A stretch of 64,000 nucleotides of DNA from Shewanella maritima (GCF_004295345.1 NZ_CP036200.1:3006001-3070000), one strand, 5' to 3'; positions 38,911 to 48,383 are shown, counted from the first letter of the stretch. The notes: generated by a model from the sequence alone, not told the origin. Translations and numbers: made by a program.

Positions 38911-39795
38911 ATGGACTGGCAACACGCTTACAAACAATATCTTGAATCAGAACGTCAGTTATCTTCTTACACTGTGCGTAATTACTTATTCGAGCTCGAG
39001 CGGGCGCGGGAAATACTGCCTGAGTCAGTGTTGCTAGAGCAAGCTTCTCGTCATGATATTCAAGGTGTTATCGCAAAATTGCACCGAAAAGGGTTAAACC
39101 CACGCTCATTGTCTTTATGTTTGTCGGCGCTTAAGCAGTACTTTGCTTTTTTGCTTAAGCGTGAGCAAATCAGCGTGAATCCGGCTGATGACCTCAGCGC
39201 ACCTAAGCAAGCTAAACCCTTACCAAAAAACATGGATGTCGATGCCGTGAGTCATTTGCTCGACATCGACCAAGACGACCCACTAGCCCTGCGCGATAAA
39301 GCCATTATGGAGCTGTTTTACTCCAGCGGCTTACGTTTAGCTGAGCTGGCAGCGCTTGACTGTGGCGATATAGATTTGTCGGCCTGCGAGGTAAAGGTAC
39401 AGGGTAAGGGTGATAAACAGCGGTTGCTACCGATTGGCAGCAAAGCTATAAGCGCCATAAAAGCCTGGTTAACTAGCCGAGGTTTACTCGCTGTTGTTGA
39501 AGGTGAAAATGCCTTATTTCTCAGCCAAAAGGGCACACGTTTATCGCACCGTAGTATTCAAGCTAGGATGAAAAAATGGGGGCAGGAGCAAGCGCTTGGA
39601 GTCAAAGTGCACCCGCACAAACTACGCCACTCATTTGCAACTCATATGCTTGAATCCAGTCAAGATTTACGTGCAGTTCAAGAGCTATTAGGCCATGAAA
39701 ACCTATCGACGACTCAGGTTTATACCAGTTTGGACTTCCAACACCTTGCTAAAGTTTATGACGGTGCTCACCCCAGAGCGCGTAAGCGCAAATAG
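38911..39795 (+). CDS. xerC: Tyrosine recombinase XerC
   Basis: Resolves chromosome dimers at dif together with XerD and FtsK. I start at ATG 38911 ([21 protein letters not shown]), giving 294 residues against about 298 in E. coli; the longer frame from TTG 38848 would begin inside the terminator hairpin. The N-terminal SAM-like DNA-binding domain spans about 1-90 and the catalytic domain about 105-290. All six catalytic residues are visible: R142 (SGLRLAEL), K166 (VQGKGDKQR), H236 and R239 ([10 protein letters not shown]), H262 ([11 protein letters not shown]) and Y271 (VYTSL). There is no clear ribosome site at this ATG. yigB follows 82 bp later. Confidence 0.94.
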   Translation: MDWQHAYKQYLESERQLSSYTVRNYLFELERAREILPESVLLEQASRHDIQGVIAKLHRKGLNPRSLSLCLSALKQYFAFLLKREQISVNPADDLSAPKQAKPLPKNMDVDAVSHLLDIDQDDPLALRDKAIMELFYSSGLRLAELAALDCGDIDLSACEVKVQGKGDKQRLLPIGSKAISAIKAWLTSRGLLAVVEGENALFLSQKGTRLSHRSIQARMKKWGQEQALGVKVHPHKLRHSFATHMLESSQDLRAVQELLGHENLSTTQVYTSLDFQHLAKVYDGAHPRARKRK

Positions 39796-39877
39796 TGTTT
39801 AGTTTGTTGTTTTAGTTTAAGTATGGGCAGCGCCACCTAGAATTTGTCATTTTAGTCCTAACCCTGTGGAGAGTTTA

Positions 39878-40600
39878 ATGCACTTTTACCAAGCCTTACG
39901 CCCCTTTAAAGCGATCAGTTTCGATCTTGACGATACCTTGTATAACAACAAGCCGTATATCATCGCCGCTGAATCTGAGCTGCTTAGTTTTTTACAGCAC
40001 AACTATCCTGAGGTCGCAAGCTGGGAGTTCGGTGACTGGCGTGCATTAAAAATGAAGTTGATTGCGCTAAAGCCTGAGCTTGGACACGACACTGGCGCTG
40101 CGCGTTTAGCCACACTCGAGGCTGGATTGCGACAAGCGGGCTGTGATGAAGCAAGAGCAATAAAAGGCGCTGAGCAGGGGCTAGCGCATTTTTTGATTCA
40201 TAGATCTAACTTCAGCGTACCTGAAACTACCCTCGAGCTATTACAAATGCTCGCACAGCGTATGCCTTTAATTGGCATTACTAACGGTAATGTCGATGCC
40301 AGTCGCATTGGTCTTGATGATGTACTAGAGTTTGTTGTGCACTCAGGCAATGGCTTAAAGATGAAACCGTGCAGTGATATGTTTGAATACAGTGCCGATC
40401 GTTTAGGGATTCGAACTAGTGATTTACTGCATGTTGGCGACAGCTACAGCGCAGATGTACAAGGGGCAAGAGGGGTGAATGCGCAGGCTGCCTGGTTGAA
40501 CCCTGCTTTTGGCCGTGATGAATCGACGTCAATTGGAAGTGGTCTATTACCAACCTTTAGCTTTTCTGAATTACAGCAACTTGAAAGTATTGTGCGTTAG
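39878..40600 (+). CDS. yigB: HAD-family phosphatase YigB (FMN phosphatase type)
   Basis: 240 residues from ATG 39878, which has GGAG 6 bases upstream; a GTG four codons earlier is less likely. Haloacid-dehalogenase motifs in order: FDLDDTLYNN (nucleophile Asp near residue 15), ITNGN (motif II), a Lys in GLKMKPCSDMF (motif III) and HVGDSYSADVQGA (motif IV). E. coli YigB dephosphorylates FMN and 5-amino-6-ribitylaminouracil phosphate; the same role is inferred from similarity over the full length and from the conserved position after xerC. Confidence 0.9.
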   Translation: MHFYQALRPFKAISFDLDDTLYNNKPYIIAAESELLSFLQHNYPEVASWEFGDWRALKMKLIALKPELGHDTGAARLATLEAGLRQAGCDEARAIKGAEQGLAHFLIHRSNFSVPETTLELLQMLAQRMPLIGITNGNVDASRIGLDDVLEFVVHSGNGLKMKPCSDMFEYSADRLGIRTSDLLHVGDSYSADVQGARGVNAQAAWLNPAFGRDESTSIGSGLLPTFSFSELQQLESIVR

Positions 40601-40630
40601 ACTTTTACAGCTAATTTAACCTTGAAGCTA

Positions 40631-41131
40631 TTAGGACTGCTGCATGGTACGGCTAAATAGCTCGTCGTTTTCGATAGCAATATGTGCTTGCAGATCAATA
40701 TCAAACTCTTTTAATGCCTGATAGCAGTTAATCCAAAGCTCACAGGCATGTTCTGGTGCTTGGTAGTTGTTACTTAACTTGCGGATTTTGAGCAGTAACT
40801 CACCCGAGTGTTTGTGCTCATGCTCCATATTACTAATTGGATTGCCAATATCGCCAAAGCTGTTATCTAACTTCTCGCCAGCTTCCATCGCTTTAATTGC
40901 CGGGAATAAAATACGCTCTTCATTCATCAAGTGAGGCATCATTTCTTCTACTAGCGCCTGAACTGTTAGCTGCAGGGGTTTGAGGTTGGGTTCAGTGTGG
41001 CCATGCTTTTTTAATAGCAGATTGACAAGTTCCACAATTTTAGGCGCATTAAGGCGAACAAATTGGTGATGAGTTTCCTCAATGTGTTCAATTAGTTCAC
41101 ACAGGCTCATAGATTCAGTGGCATCAGACAT
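40631..41131 (-). CDS. Hemerythrin-like di-iron protein
   Basis: 166 residues from ATG 41131 (AGGA 5 bases upstream). A four-helix hemerythrin domain with the expected metal ligands spaced along it: THHQF near 20, MPHLMNEERILFP near 75-87, NMEHEHKH near 110, and AHIAIENDELF near 150. The pattern matches the C-terminal domain of RIC/YtfE/ScdA iron-sulphur repair proteins, but the N-terminal ScdA domain is absent. It could repair Fe-S clusters after nitrosative damage or sense oxygen or NO; I cannot tell which. It is convergent with yigB and probably transcribed alone. Confidence 0.8.
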   Translation of the reverse strand: MSDATESMSLCELIEHIEETHHQFVRLNAPKIVELVNLLLKKHGHTEPNLKPLQLTVQALVEEMMPHLMNEERILFPAIKAMEAGEKLDNSFGDIGNPISNMEHEHKHSGELLLKIRKLSNNYQAPEHACELWINCYQALKEFDIDLQAHIAIENDELFSRTMQQS

Positions 41132-41255
41132 AGCTATCCTATAACAGCGGCAAATCTCCAAACGAGATGCTGTATTTTATTTGCCACTTAGGGCTAGCTC
41201 AAATTACCGCACGAGTTTTTGTTAGCTAGCTCACAATATGCTGTGCGATATCTTG

Positions 41256-42470
41256 TCAGATGCAAGATTCGTTAACATCAAGTTTAGTGGTTAAGACTAG
41301 GTTGCTGGCAGTTTGATTGGCTAGCATACCGCCAATGCGTAGTAGCTGATTTTGATGACAGATCAGCCCGCGGTGATCCATGCTAGCTTGTTCTACTTTT
41401 GTAGGTTTAAGCCACTGTTTAGTCTGGATATCAAACTTGTGTTGCCAAGGGCTTGGCTCGCTCGGCTCGCCGTTATAACCAATGCCTTCATAATTATATG
41501 GATTGTCGCTGCCGCCAATAAAGGTAATTATGCCTTGGCGTTGATTTTTAATGCCTGTCGCTGCCATGCGGTAATAAGCAGTTGCTTTGTGGTTTGCTTT
41601 ACTTGCATGCTCACTTTTATCTAACTGCGCTGTCTTATCTAGCTGCTCTGTTCTATCTACCTGCTTTGTTTTATCTAATTGTTCGCTAAAGTGCGGCAAT
41701 AGTTGCCAGCTAATACGTAGATGGTTTTGCGGGTTAATTTTGCCGTAAAGGCAAACTGGTGAGGCTTGATAGTTACGGCGTTTTAAAAGATTCGCTTTCA
41801 CTTTTACGCCATCGCATACCACAAGATGCTCACCAACTATGCCAGCCGCTTGACCAAAAACAGCTGGTGCAGGCATAGGGCTGGCTTGTTGCCAGGTGTC
41901 GGTTTGAGTGTCGTACACTTGCACTAGATTAACGTTACCGTCGTTGTGCCAGCCACCAAATAGATACACATAGCGCTGCTGGTACACTGCAGGTGTTGAG
42001 TCATCCACAGCCACAGGCATATCGGCAATGCGTTGATAAGTGTCTGAGCTGACATCATAACGATAGTTATCAACCGTGCTTATCTCTTCATGGTTTTTAG
42101 CGACCGTATAGCCGCCAAAAAAGTAGGCTTTATCTTTAATACCAATAGCGGTGCTGGCGAGTCTACCTGCCAGTGGCGCGACAAAAGGCACGCTAGTGAT
42201 TGGTTGCCATCGCTGCGCAGCATCATCGAGTTTTAGCTTCCAGGCGCGGTTATGAACTGCAGTGTAGTCGCGCTTGCTGCCAAGACCGGTAAAGCTGAGT
42301 AAGTAGCTGCCATCTTTGGTAGTCACTTTAGCTACGCCGTTATTGGCAACGGCTTCTGGTAGGTTGGCGAAGTGAGGCCTTTTAGCTGCATGTACATGAG
42401 GTGCATTTGTGACAAGCGTCAGTGCAATTGCACTCGAAAGTAACGTGGCTGTGATGGCAAAACTTCGCAT
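41256..42470 (-). CDS. Exported Kelch-repeat beta-propeller protein
   Basis: 404 residues from ATG 42470 (AGGA 6 bases upstream). A signal peptide (1-28, cleavage likely after HVHA) sends it to the periplasm or outside. At least four Kelch blades are visible by motifs such as YFFGGYTVAK, YVYLFGGWHNDGN, WQQASPMPAPAVFGQAAGIV and IITFIGGSDNPYNYEG. Relatives include Kelch proteins of the sialate mutarotase (NanM) type, but no sialic-acid genes are nearby, so substrate is unknown. Odd: one loop (nt about 41600-41690) has a short repeat LDKT/QLDK/VDRT encoded by near-18-bp DNA repeats. A MITE-like element begins 20 bp before its start, so its promoter lies in or beyond that element. Confidence 0.75.
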   Translation of the reverse strand: MRSFAITATLLSSAIALTLVTNAPHVHAAKRPHFANLPEAVANNGVAKVTTKDGSYLLSFTGLGSKRDYTAVHNRAWKLKLDDAAQRWQPITSVPFVAPLAGRLASTAIGIKDKAYFFGGYTVAKNHEEISTVDNYRYDVSSDTYQRIADMPVAVDDSTPAVYQQRYVYLFGGWHNDGNVNLVQVYDTQTDTWQQASPMPAPAVFGQAAGIVGEHLVVCDGVKVKANLLKRRNYQASPVCLYGKINPQNHLRISWQLLPHFSEQLDKTKQVDRTEQLDKTAQLDKSEHASKANHKATAYYRMAATGIKNQRQGIITFIGGSDNPYNYEGIGYNGEPSEPSPWQHKFDIQTKQWLKPTKVEQASMDHRGLICHQNQLLRIGGMLANQTASNLVLTTKLDVNESCI

Positions 42471-42489
42471 GATAAGTCCTTTTGTTATA

Positions 42490-42752
42490 GGGCATGTTGA
42501 TCTTTCAAGATTATTTTTGCAGCTACTTGTTGGAAATTTATACAAGGCAGCGACTTTGATGTGTGGTGGTTCCACATGATAAGTCGTTAACGCTGTAGAA
42601 ATGACAACAAGTGCTGCCTGAAAGGTTCGTTTAAAAGCACTTTACTCTTTGTTGTGAGCGAATTCGTGTAGGTGACTAGACGTCATCGCTCACGCCGAGA
42701 TTAAAGTGCTTTTAATTCGAACAAATTCTAATCAGCAAAGATCAACACGCCC
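42490..42752. mobile_element. 263-bp MITE-like element with terminal inverted repeats
   Basis: The ends GGGCATGTTGATCTTTC (42490-42506) and CAAAGATCAACACGCCC (42736-42752) are inverted repeats matching at 15 of 17 positions. Each end is bordered by TA (42488-42489 and 42753-42754), as expected for a TA target duplication of IS630/Tc1-mariner-type elements. There is no coding capacity. Inside are a large imperfect inverted repeat (AAAAGCACTTTA at 42633-42644 with TAAAGTGCTTTT at 42702-42713, and a longer match around GTTCG) and an inner stem GTGAGCGA/TCGCTCAC. It is most likely a non-autonomous transposon; the source IS family is inferred. Confidence 0.72.
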
Positions 42753-42920
42753 TAGTTTATGCTGACAAGGTATGAACAGCTGAATATGCGGTTATCGCTA
42801 TAAAAATGCAATAAATTTGCGCGTTTTAATCGTGTAAAACGGTTAAAACTCAAGTATGTTAGCGATTATTATTAGTTAAATATTGTTATCTGTTCGAGAT
42901 AACGTACCAAGGTTAAAGTC

Positions 42921-44574
42921 ATCACTTCTTATTCAGCTTCCCAAAGTAACAAAGAGCCTCGCTTTAGGGGCAAACTATATCGGCTTAAAAAGCCCTCGGC
43001 GCGCACGCTTCATCGTTATCTGATGTTACTGCTGGCGGTGCCTATGCTGATTTGGGTGGTCACTGGTAGCTACTTTGTATTGATGGATCTAGGTTATATC
43101 CGCGGCGATCATTATCAGCGCGCGCAGATTGCACCGATAACCGTAAAACAGCTGCAAACACAAAAGGTGGCGACTGCTGAGCAGCTATTAGCTTTATATC
43201 CAAGCTTGCAGTCTGCAGAGCTGACTGAGCGCGCAGGAGAGCTAGTTTATAAGCTGTATTTACAAGGTGAGTCTCGCTGGCATCCAAAGGTGGTCAGCGC
43301 AAGCAAACCTGATGTGTTACTTGGCAAGATTAGTGTGCAGCAAGCTGCCGTGATTGCTAGTGAATACTTACCCCGTCACTCGGTTGCCAGTGCACCGCCT
43401 GGTGAATCCGAACAAAACGATTTTTCAACCAAACTAATCACAGACAATCCGCCTAGCGAACTCTCGGCGCGCTATTTACCCGTGTGGCGCGTTGATGTTA
43501 ATGATGCGGTGAATACTAGTTTGTATATTTCAGCCAGCAGCGGTGAGCTAGTGACGCGCCGGCACGAGTTTTGGCGCTGGTTCGATTTGTTTTGGAAGTG
43601 GCACATCATGGACTATGACCATGGCGAAGAGGTTGATAATCGCTTACTACTGGTTACCGCTGTCACTGCGCTCGTTTCCGTTTTAGCTGGTGTGGTATTA
43701 CTGTGGCAGCGCCGCAAAGGTTATTTTAGAGCTGATGCCAAAGGTGCGCGGCTGCGAGTATCATCAAGGCGCGCTAAGCATCTAAATCGTCAGCTGCACT
43801 ACCTAGTTGGCGCAGTTGTTGCGCTGCAACTTGTGATTTGGCTCGCGACCGGGCTTTATTTTAATTTAAGCGATGGGCAAGCGCAAAAAGGCAGCGTCAA
43901 CCAACAAGCTGTGGCGCATGCGCTAGCCAACAGTCAACCTGATAAAGATAGACTACTAACACCTTTGCAGGCTGCAAAGCAGCTGCAAATATTAACCTCT
44001 AACCCTGGTCAACACTCACGCTAAAACAGATAGGCGCAAACAGCGTGTATGTGTTTGAGCATCAACCAAGTCGTTATATTCATCAGTGTCAGCAGCAAAC
44101 TATGTTAGATGCAGAAACTGGTGAGCCATTTAGGTTGTCAGAAATTGCGGCAACCAACATAGCATTGGCGAGCTTTAAGGGGCAGCAAGTCTTGCTGACG
44201 TAAGTTTAATGCAAGCGCCTAATGCTGAGTTACCTAAGTTTTGCGATCCGCTTTGGCGCATCACGTTAAATCATGATGTTAAGCCACAACTTGCAGCTAC
44301 TTCAGCACCATCTGCAGCTAGCGCACAAACACGAGTGTATGTGCATAGCAAAACAGGGCTGGTAATCGCCCATAAAAATGCTGACTCAGATCTAGCTGAT
44401 CTCATGTTTAAACTGCACTTTATGGATTATTTGAACCAGGGCAGCTTTAACAATCCCTTCAGTTGGATATTTGCACTTTTGGCGTTAACCTTGTCACTAT
44501 CTGGCGCTTACTGGGTTGTGGAAAATATCAGGCTGCGCCGTTATCGCTTTAGGTTATTTAGGGAAAGGCTGTGA
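42921..44574 (+). pseudogene. PepSY-associated transmembrane protein, broken by two frameshifts and lacking a usual start
   Basis: Relatives are inner-membrane proteins of about 500 residues (PiuB type), often tied to siderophore or haem uptake. Three consecutive segments read in frames 0, 2 and 1: 42921-44024, about 44015-44203 (LTLKQIGANSVYVFEHQ to ASFKGQQVLLT), and about 44188-44574 (SLADVSLMQAPNAELPKF to FRERL). Each step equals a one-base loss. Seen: WVVTGSYFVL membrane segment, PepSY-like stretch YISASSGELVTRR, FWKWHIMDYDHGEE, and near the end KLHFMDYLNQGSFNNPFSW plus a last membrane helix. The frame runs back to 42903 and encodes a basic N-terminus (FRGKLYRLKKPSARTLHRY) but has no ATG, GTG or TTG before 43023; AAGG at 42909 points to a lost start near 42921. 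True decay or sequence errors are both possible. It overlaps the LysR gene by 4 bp. Confidence 0.75.
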
Positions 44575-45496
44575 ATATTGAACATATAAAGCTGTTTGTC
44601 CGCATTGCGGCAACACAAAATATCAGCCTAGCTGGCCAGGAGCTTGGCTTGTCGCCCGCCGTATCGAGCGCCCATATTCACAAGCTTGAAGACAGTCTCG
44701 GTGTACGCTTAGTGCATCGCACCACCCGCAAGGTATCGCTGACTGAAGAGGGGAGTCATTCTTACCCCATGCGGTTGAAGTGCTATCAAGTGTGGAAGCC
44801 GCACGCGGCGCTGTAGGTGCAGGTAGTAGCACGCCAACAGGTACGCTGCGTATTTCTGCGCCGGCCTCTTTTGGGCGCTTGCATATTACCCCAGCGCTGA
44901 GTGAGTTTTTAAGTCAGTATCCTGAGCTTCATGCAGACTTTCGTTATTCCGACTCCATCATTGATCTGGTAGAAGGCGGCTTTGATGTGGCGATCCGCGA
45001 TGCGCAATTAAAGGACTCAACTTTAGTTGCAAGAAAGCTTGCCAGCGACAAACGTATTATTTGCGCCGCGCCCAGTTATCTTGCTAAACACGGCACGCCG
45101 AAAACGCCGCAAGAGTTATATCAGCACCAGTGCTTGAACCTCATGGGGCTCGAGAATTGGACCTTTGAAACCCCAAGTGGACAAGTCACCATTAAAACCG
45201 AAGGCAGATTTAGAAGTGACAATGGTGATGCTATTCGAGATGCAACAGTTGATGGGCTTGGGTTATCACTTAACTCAACCTGGAGTGCTTATCAGCAGTT
45301 GCTAAGTGGGGAATTAGTACAAGTATTGGCTGATTATCCGCTGGTATCAGATGCCGCGATTTGGGCGGTTTACCCAAGTTCGCGTTTGATTGCGCCTAAG
45401 GTGAGAGCCTTTATCGACTTTTTTGCCCAGTACTATGGCGAAACGCCTTATTGGGATAAACAGCTGGCAGGTCAGGGCGAGCGCATGAGTGATTGA
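44571..45496 (+). pseudogene. LysR-family transcription regulator with one frameshift
   Basis: Helix-turn-helix part (44571 GTG onward: IAATQNISLAGQELGLSPAVSSAHIHKLED, HRTTRKVSLTEEG) and the effector-binding domain (LSSVEAARG to GERMSD) lie in different frames. The break is near 44757: GGG AGT CA is followed by TTC TTA CCC CAT GCG in the second frame, so one missing base restores SxFLPHAVEVLSS. The joined product of about 308 residues has normal LysR length. The second part has clear LysR substrate-domain motifs (GTLRISAPASFGRLHITPAL, DVAIRDAQLKDSTLVAR, GLGLSLNSTW). GTGA overlap with the PepSY gene means one transcript. Without repair it cannot bind DNA and sense a ligand as one chain. Confidence 0.82.
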
Positions 45497-45714
45497 TTAT
45501 CAACCATGTACTAAGAATTAACGAACTTTGATTGCGCAAGACGCGGTTAAATCATCCCTGATGGCTCCGCTTTAGCATCCCTGCTAAAGAGGCTTGCATA
45601 CTCAAAGCTCATTACTCCCATAAGAAAGCGCGTGATAAATGTTCATGGTCTCGCCCTGGTTGGCAGGTAAATAGTCTAGCCAAATATCGGGCTTAGTTTG
45701 GTGTCTAAGTGGGA

Positions 45715-45749
45715 ATAGCTCAAGTTGGCTTACGACCAGCTTGAGCTAT
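45715..45749. terminator. Hairpin between the LysR and radical SAM genes
   Basis: Arms ATAGCTCAAGTTGG and CCAGCTTGAGCTAT form a 14-bp stem with one G-T pair and a 7-base loop. There is no clean T run on either side, so it may be a weak bidirectional terminator. The rest of 45497-45761 holds only a shorter hairpin (CTTTAGCA/TGCTAAAG near 45570-45590) and no gene. Confidence 0.45.
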
Positions 45750-45761
45750 GTGTTATTCCTA

Positions 45762-46634
45762 TTACCAAGAGAAGGTTTGAATAACGTTTTGCTGATCTTT
45801 AATGTAATGTTCAGCCGCGTGATTCACCCGCTGTAAAAACGTATCTTGCATTTGTGGCAGCAATCCTTTTTGCGGCACTAAATTATTACCGTGATCGCCC
45901 CAGTAATAAGTTGGGAAGTCCAAATGCTGCAGTAAGTATTGCTCTTCTGCGAGCACCTGACCTTTAGTCGGCATAATAAACTCACCACTTTTTACCTCCT
46001 GCTCCATGATTGTGCCTGGTTGAATCGCCAGTGCCATAGGAGCTATTTCTTCTGGCTGAGTGATATTTAAAATATCGGTCGTCGCCTTAATATGCTCCAT
46101 TGAACGGTGGCGGCCACCTAAGCCAAAGATAAACGACAATAACACCTTAATGCCGGCTTCTTTTGCCATGGCCATGCCTTCAATAGCTTGCTCCGCGCTC
46201 ATGTGCTTTTTGATTTTCTCAAGTACAAGCGGATCGCCTGATTCTAATCCTGAGTAAGCCATATCAAGCCCAGCGCTTTTGAGCTCTTTAAGCTCGTTAA
46301 TGGATTTGCGCCTAAAGTCGTTGAGTCCGCTATAAAGCGAGATGTGCTTCACTTCAGGAAAGGTTTGCTTGAGCTTATCGAACACTTTTAATAAATAGTC
46401 TGTGCGCGCCGCCATTACATTGCCGTCAATCAAGAAGATAGATTCCACAAATGGGTGGATGATTCTTGCTTGCTCGATATCTCGCATCACATCGTCAATA
46501 TCGCGCACCTTAAAACGCTTGTCGTCAAACATGCTGCAAAAAGTGCAGGTATTGATGCTGCAACCTAGTGTGGTTTGGATCAGAATACTTTTGGCCTCTG
46601 GCCAAGGTCGATAAACTTTGCCCTCGTAACGCAT
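45762..46634 (-). CDS. Radical SAM protein
   Basis: 290 residues from ATG 46634 (GGAG 8 bases upstream); the longer frame to 46715 lacks a ribosome site. The iron-sulphur motif is CSINTCTFC (C-x4-C-x2-C) within TTLGCSINTCTFCSMFDDKRFKVR, near residue 25. This matches the family pattern LGCSxNxCTFCxM seen in Elp3/MiaB-like oxidoreductases of unknown substrate. Other barrel motifs: SIFLIDGNVM, LYSGLNDF, AYSGLESGDPLVL, LLSFIFGLGG. No TRAM or B12 domain. Substrate is unknown. It has no operon partner; an 18-bp imperfect inverted repeat lies upstream (46738-46779). Confidence 0.85.
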   Translation of the reverse strand: MRYEGKVYRPWPEAKSILIQTTLGCSINTCTFCSMFDDKRFKVRDIDDVMRDIEQARIIHPFVESIFLIDGNVMAARTDYLLKVFDKLKQTFPEVKHISLYSGLNDFRRKSINELKELKSAGLDMAYSGLESGDPLVLEKIKKHMSAEQAIEGMAMAKEAGIKVLLSFIFGLGGRHRSMEHIKATTDILNITQPEEIAPMALAIQPGTIMEQEVKSGEFIMPTKGQVLAEEQYLLQHLDFPTYYWGDHGNNLVPQKGLLPQMQDTFLQRVNHAAEHYIKDQQNVIQTFSW

Positions 46635-46737
46635 AATATTGTCTCCAGCATTGCCAGGCCGAGATACCTCATTGTTAAAGATATCTGCCGATTGGCTAAT
46701 AAAATTGCCCAGCAAGCGATAAATGAAAAACTGTCGT

Positions 46738-46779
46738 TTAACTCGCTTTAATCAAGCGCAACTTGATTGAACGAGTTAA
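46738..46779. repeat. Imperfect inverted repeat upstream of the radical SAM gene
   Basis: TTAACTCGCTTTAATCAAG and CTTGATTGAACGAGTTAA pair over about 17 bp around a 5-base spacer, about 100 bp before the radical SAM start. It could be an operator or an RNA hairpin in the leader. Confidence 0.5.
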
Positions 46780-46895
46780 CGCGAAGTCATGGTATCAATC
46801 TCTTTTAGTGTTGATAATTGAGCTGTATGTGGAATGAGTTTATGGATTCTGTTGATAATCACTTAAAACCCAGCAATCTTAGGAGTTAAGCTGGC

Positions 46896-46935
46896 AATAA
46901 AAAGCACCTAAACCGAATATCGATTTAGGTGCTTT
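46896..46935 (-). terminator. Intrinsic terminator of the short-chain dehydrogenase gene
   Basis: Perfect 12-bp stem AAAGCACCTAAA / TTTAGGTGCTTT around an 11-base loop; the minus-strand transcript ends in TTTTTATT. Confidence 0.8.
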
Positions 46936-46996
46936 AGGAAACCCGATTGAATGATAGCTGCGATAAAAGTTAGAGATGTAACTAGCTTAAGCAGTA

Positions 46997-47806
46997 CTAG
47001 CTATAAAAACGCTCAATAACTTCTACAAGGCGTTCATTCTTTGCCATGTCTGTCGCGTCACTATGAGGCGGCGCAAACGCTTCAATATCATTGTCATAGT
47101 ATTTGCCGTGGGCATCGGCGAACTCATCAGATAATGCAGCACGTACAATAATATCGCCGCCAACGCTAATGTCACTGCCTTGAATACCATAGGCTTCTTT
47201 TACCATCTTACTTGCCAGTAGTGACTTAGGGTTAACTGACACCATCATTGGTCCTTTGCCCTTATATTGCTTGGCAAGCGCGCTGGTCCACATGGTGATA
47301 GCAAGTTTGCTTTGGGCGTAAGCTGGGTTGTCGCCTAAACGTTTACTGCCAGCTAGCGCATCATAATCAACGCTTGCCTGCGCCGCTGATGACAGGTTCA
47401 CTACTCGGCTATTAGTGTTCATTAATGGCAATAACTGCATGGTTAAACGATAGGGCGCTAAGGTATTCACCACAAAGCGAATGTCTAAACCCTCATCTGT
47501 TACTGGGTTTGGTGTTTTGAAAATGCCGGCGTTATTAATCAGTACGTCTAATTGTTTTACATGCTGTTTCACATCACTAATCATATTTTCAACAGCCGTC
47601 ATCGATGATAAATCAGCGATAATTGGTGTGAACTTGGCGTTACTATTAATGCAGCTAAGCTGATTAATCACTTTCTCAACTTTTTCTGGGCTGCGACCAT
47701 GAACCAGTAGGTGATGACCTTGCTGAGCAAATTGTTTCGCGGCTTCAAAACCAATGCCGTCAGTTGCGCCGGTAAGTAAAATTGTTTTTGGTGCTAAGTT
47801 ATCCAT
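46997..47806 (-). CDS. Short-chain dehydrogenase/reductase
   Basis: 269 residues, cytoplasmic NAD(P)-dependent oxidoreductase. Classical SDR signatures in order: cofactor loop TGATDGIG near 13-20, HGRSPEKVEK after beta-2 (Arg there suggests NADP), NNAG near 92, catalytic Ser in NLSSAAQ, and YAQSK (Tyr and Lys of the active site). The substrate cannot be told; the pattern resembles the retinol-dehydrogenase-like or light-dependent protochlorophyllide-type branch used for broad carbonyl substrates. It lies 67 bp from a DUF1330 gene on the same strand, and a terminator follows. Confidence 0.88.
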   Translation of the reverse strand: MDNLAPKTILLTGATDGIGFEAAKQFAQQGHHLLVHGRSPEKVEKVINQLSCINSNAKFTPIIADLSSMTAVENMISDVKQHVKQLDVLINNAGIFKTPNPVTDEGLDIRFVVNTLAPYRLTMQLLPLMNTNSRVVNLSSAAQASVDYDALAGSKRLGDNPAYAQSKLAITMWTSALAKQYKGKGPMMVSVNPKSLLASKMVKEAYGIQGSDISVGGDIIVRAALSDEFADAHGKYYDNDIEAFAPPHSDATDMAKNERLVEVIERFYS

Positions 47807-47873
47807 TAAGTTTTGCCTCTTCGAAAATATGTCTCTTATTGCGAATAGTGTAAATAGGTCCGTGCTATCAGTA

Positions 47874-48176
47874 TTAGGCTAAATCGTCTTTTGCCGCAAC
47901 TAAGTGGTGACGACTAATCGAGCCTTCTGTGCGTGCTTTTAAGTGCGGCGCGTATTCAGCGTCATTCATAAAGTCGATAGCAGCCTGACGAGTTGGCCAC
48001 TCAATAATAATCCGCAGTGCTGGCTCTTTGCCTTGTCCTTCAACGCGCTCATGAGTTGACGTACGTGCCAGATACTTACCACCATATTTAGCTACGATTT
48101 TATTAGCAGGGCCAATGTAATCCGCAACCCATACATCCGTGGTAGGTGTGACTTCTAAAATAGAGTAGTAGCTCAT
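47874..48176 (-). CDS. DUF1330 family protein
   Basis: 100 residues, a ferredoxin-like alpha/beta fold of the dimeric alpha-beta barrel type. Visible conserved elements: the GPANKIVAKYGGKYLAR stretch, ALRIIIEWPTRQAAIDFMNDAEYAPHLKAR (the usual IEFxSxEAAxxWYxSxEYxxxxxLR). Function of the family is unknown. It precedes the SDR gene on the same strand by about 67 bp, so the two are probably cotranscribed. Confidence 0.82.
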   Translation of the reverse strand: MSYYSILEVTPTTDVWVADYIGPANKIVAKYGGKYLARTSTHERVEGQGKEPALRIIIEWPTRQAAIDFMNDAEYAPHLKARTEGSISRHHLVAAKDDLA

Positions 48177-48328
48177 GGTGCATCCTTAACTGTTGTCGAT
48201 GTTGATTAGATGGATACAGCTTAGCAGTGGTTAAAAAAATGATAAGAGCGGCAAATAATGAATGACTATATAGATTTTGTTGATAATGCTAGGAAGAGGT
48301 AGATCATTCGAAAGGATGCTTAGCAACC

Positions 48329-48366
48329 AAGTGTGCGCGTAAAGTAATTATTTTACGCGTACACTT
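48329..48366. repeat. Strong hairpin downstream of cmoM
   Basis: Arms AAGTGTGCGCGTAAA and TTTACGCGTACACTT pair at 14 of 15 positions around an 8-base loop, 17 bp after the cmoM stop. No T run follows, so it may slow RNA decay or aid Rho rather than act as an intrinsic terminator. The rest of 48177-48383 holds nothing I can name. Confidence 0.55.
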
Positions 48367-48383
48367 GAGCCAGTTTAACTAAC

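Noticed and set aside
42855..42900. Fur box before the PepSY gene
   Set aside because: AT-rich with ATTATTATT-like stretches but no convincing 19-bp palindrome.
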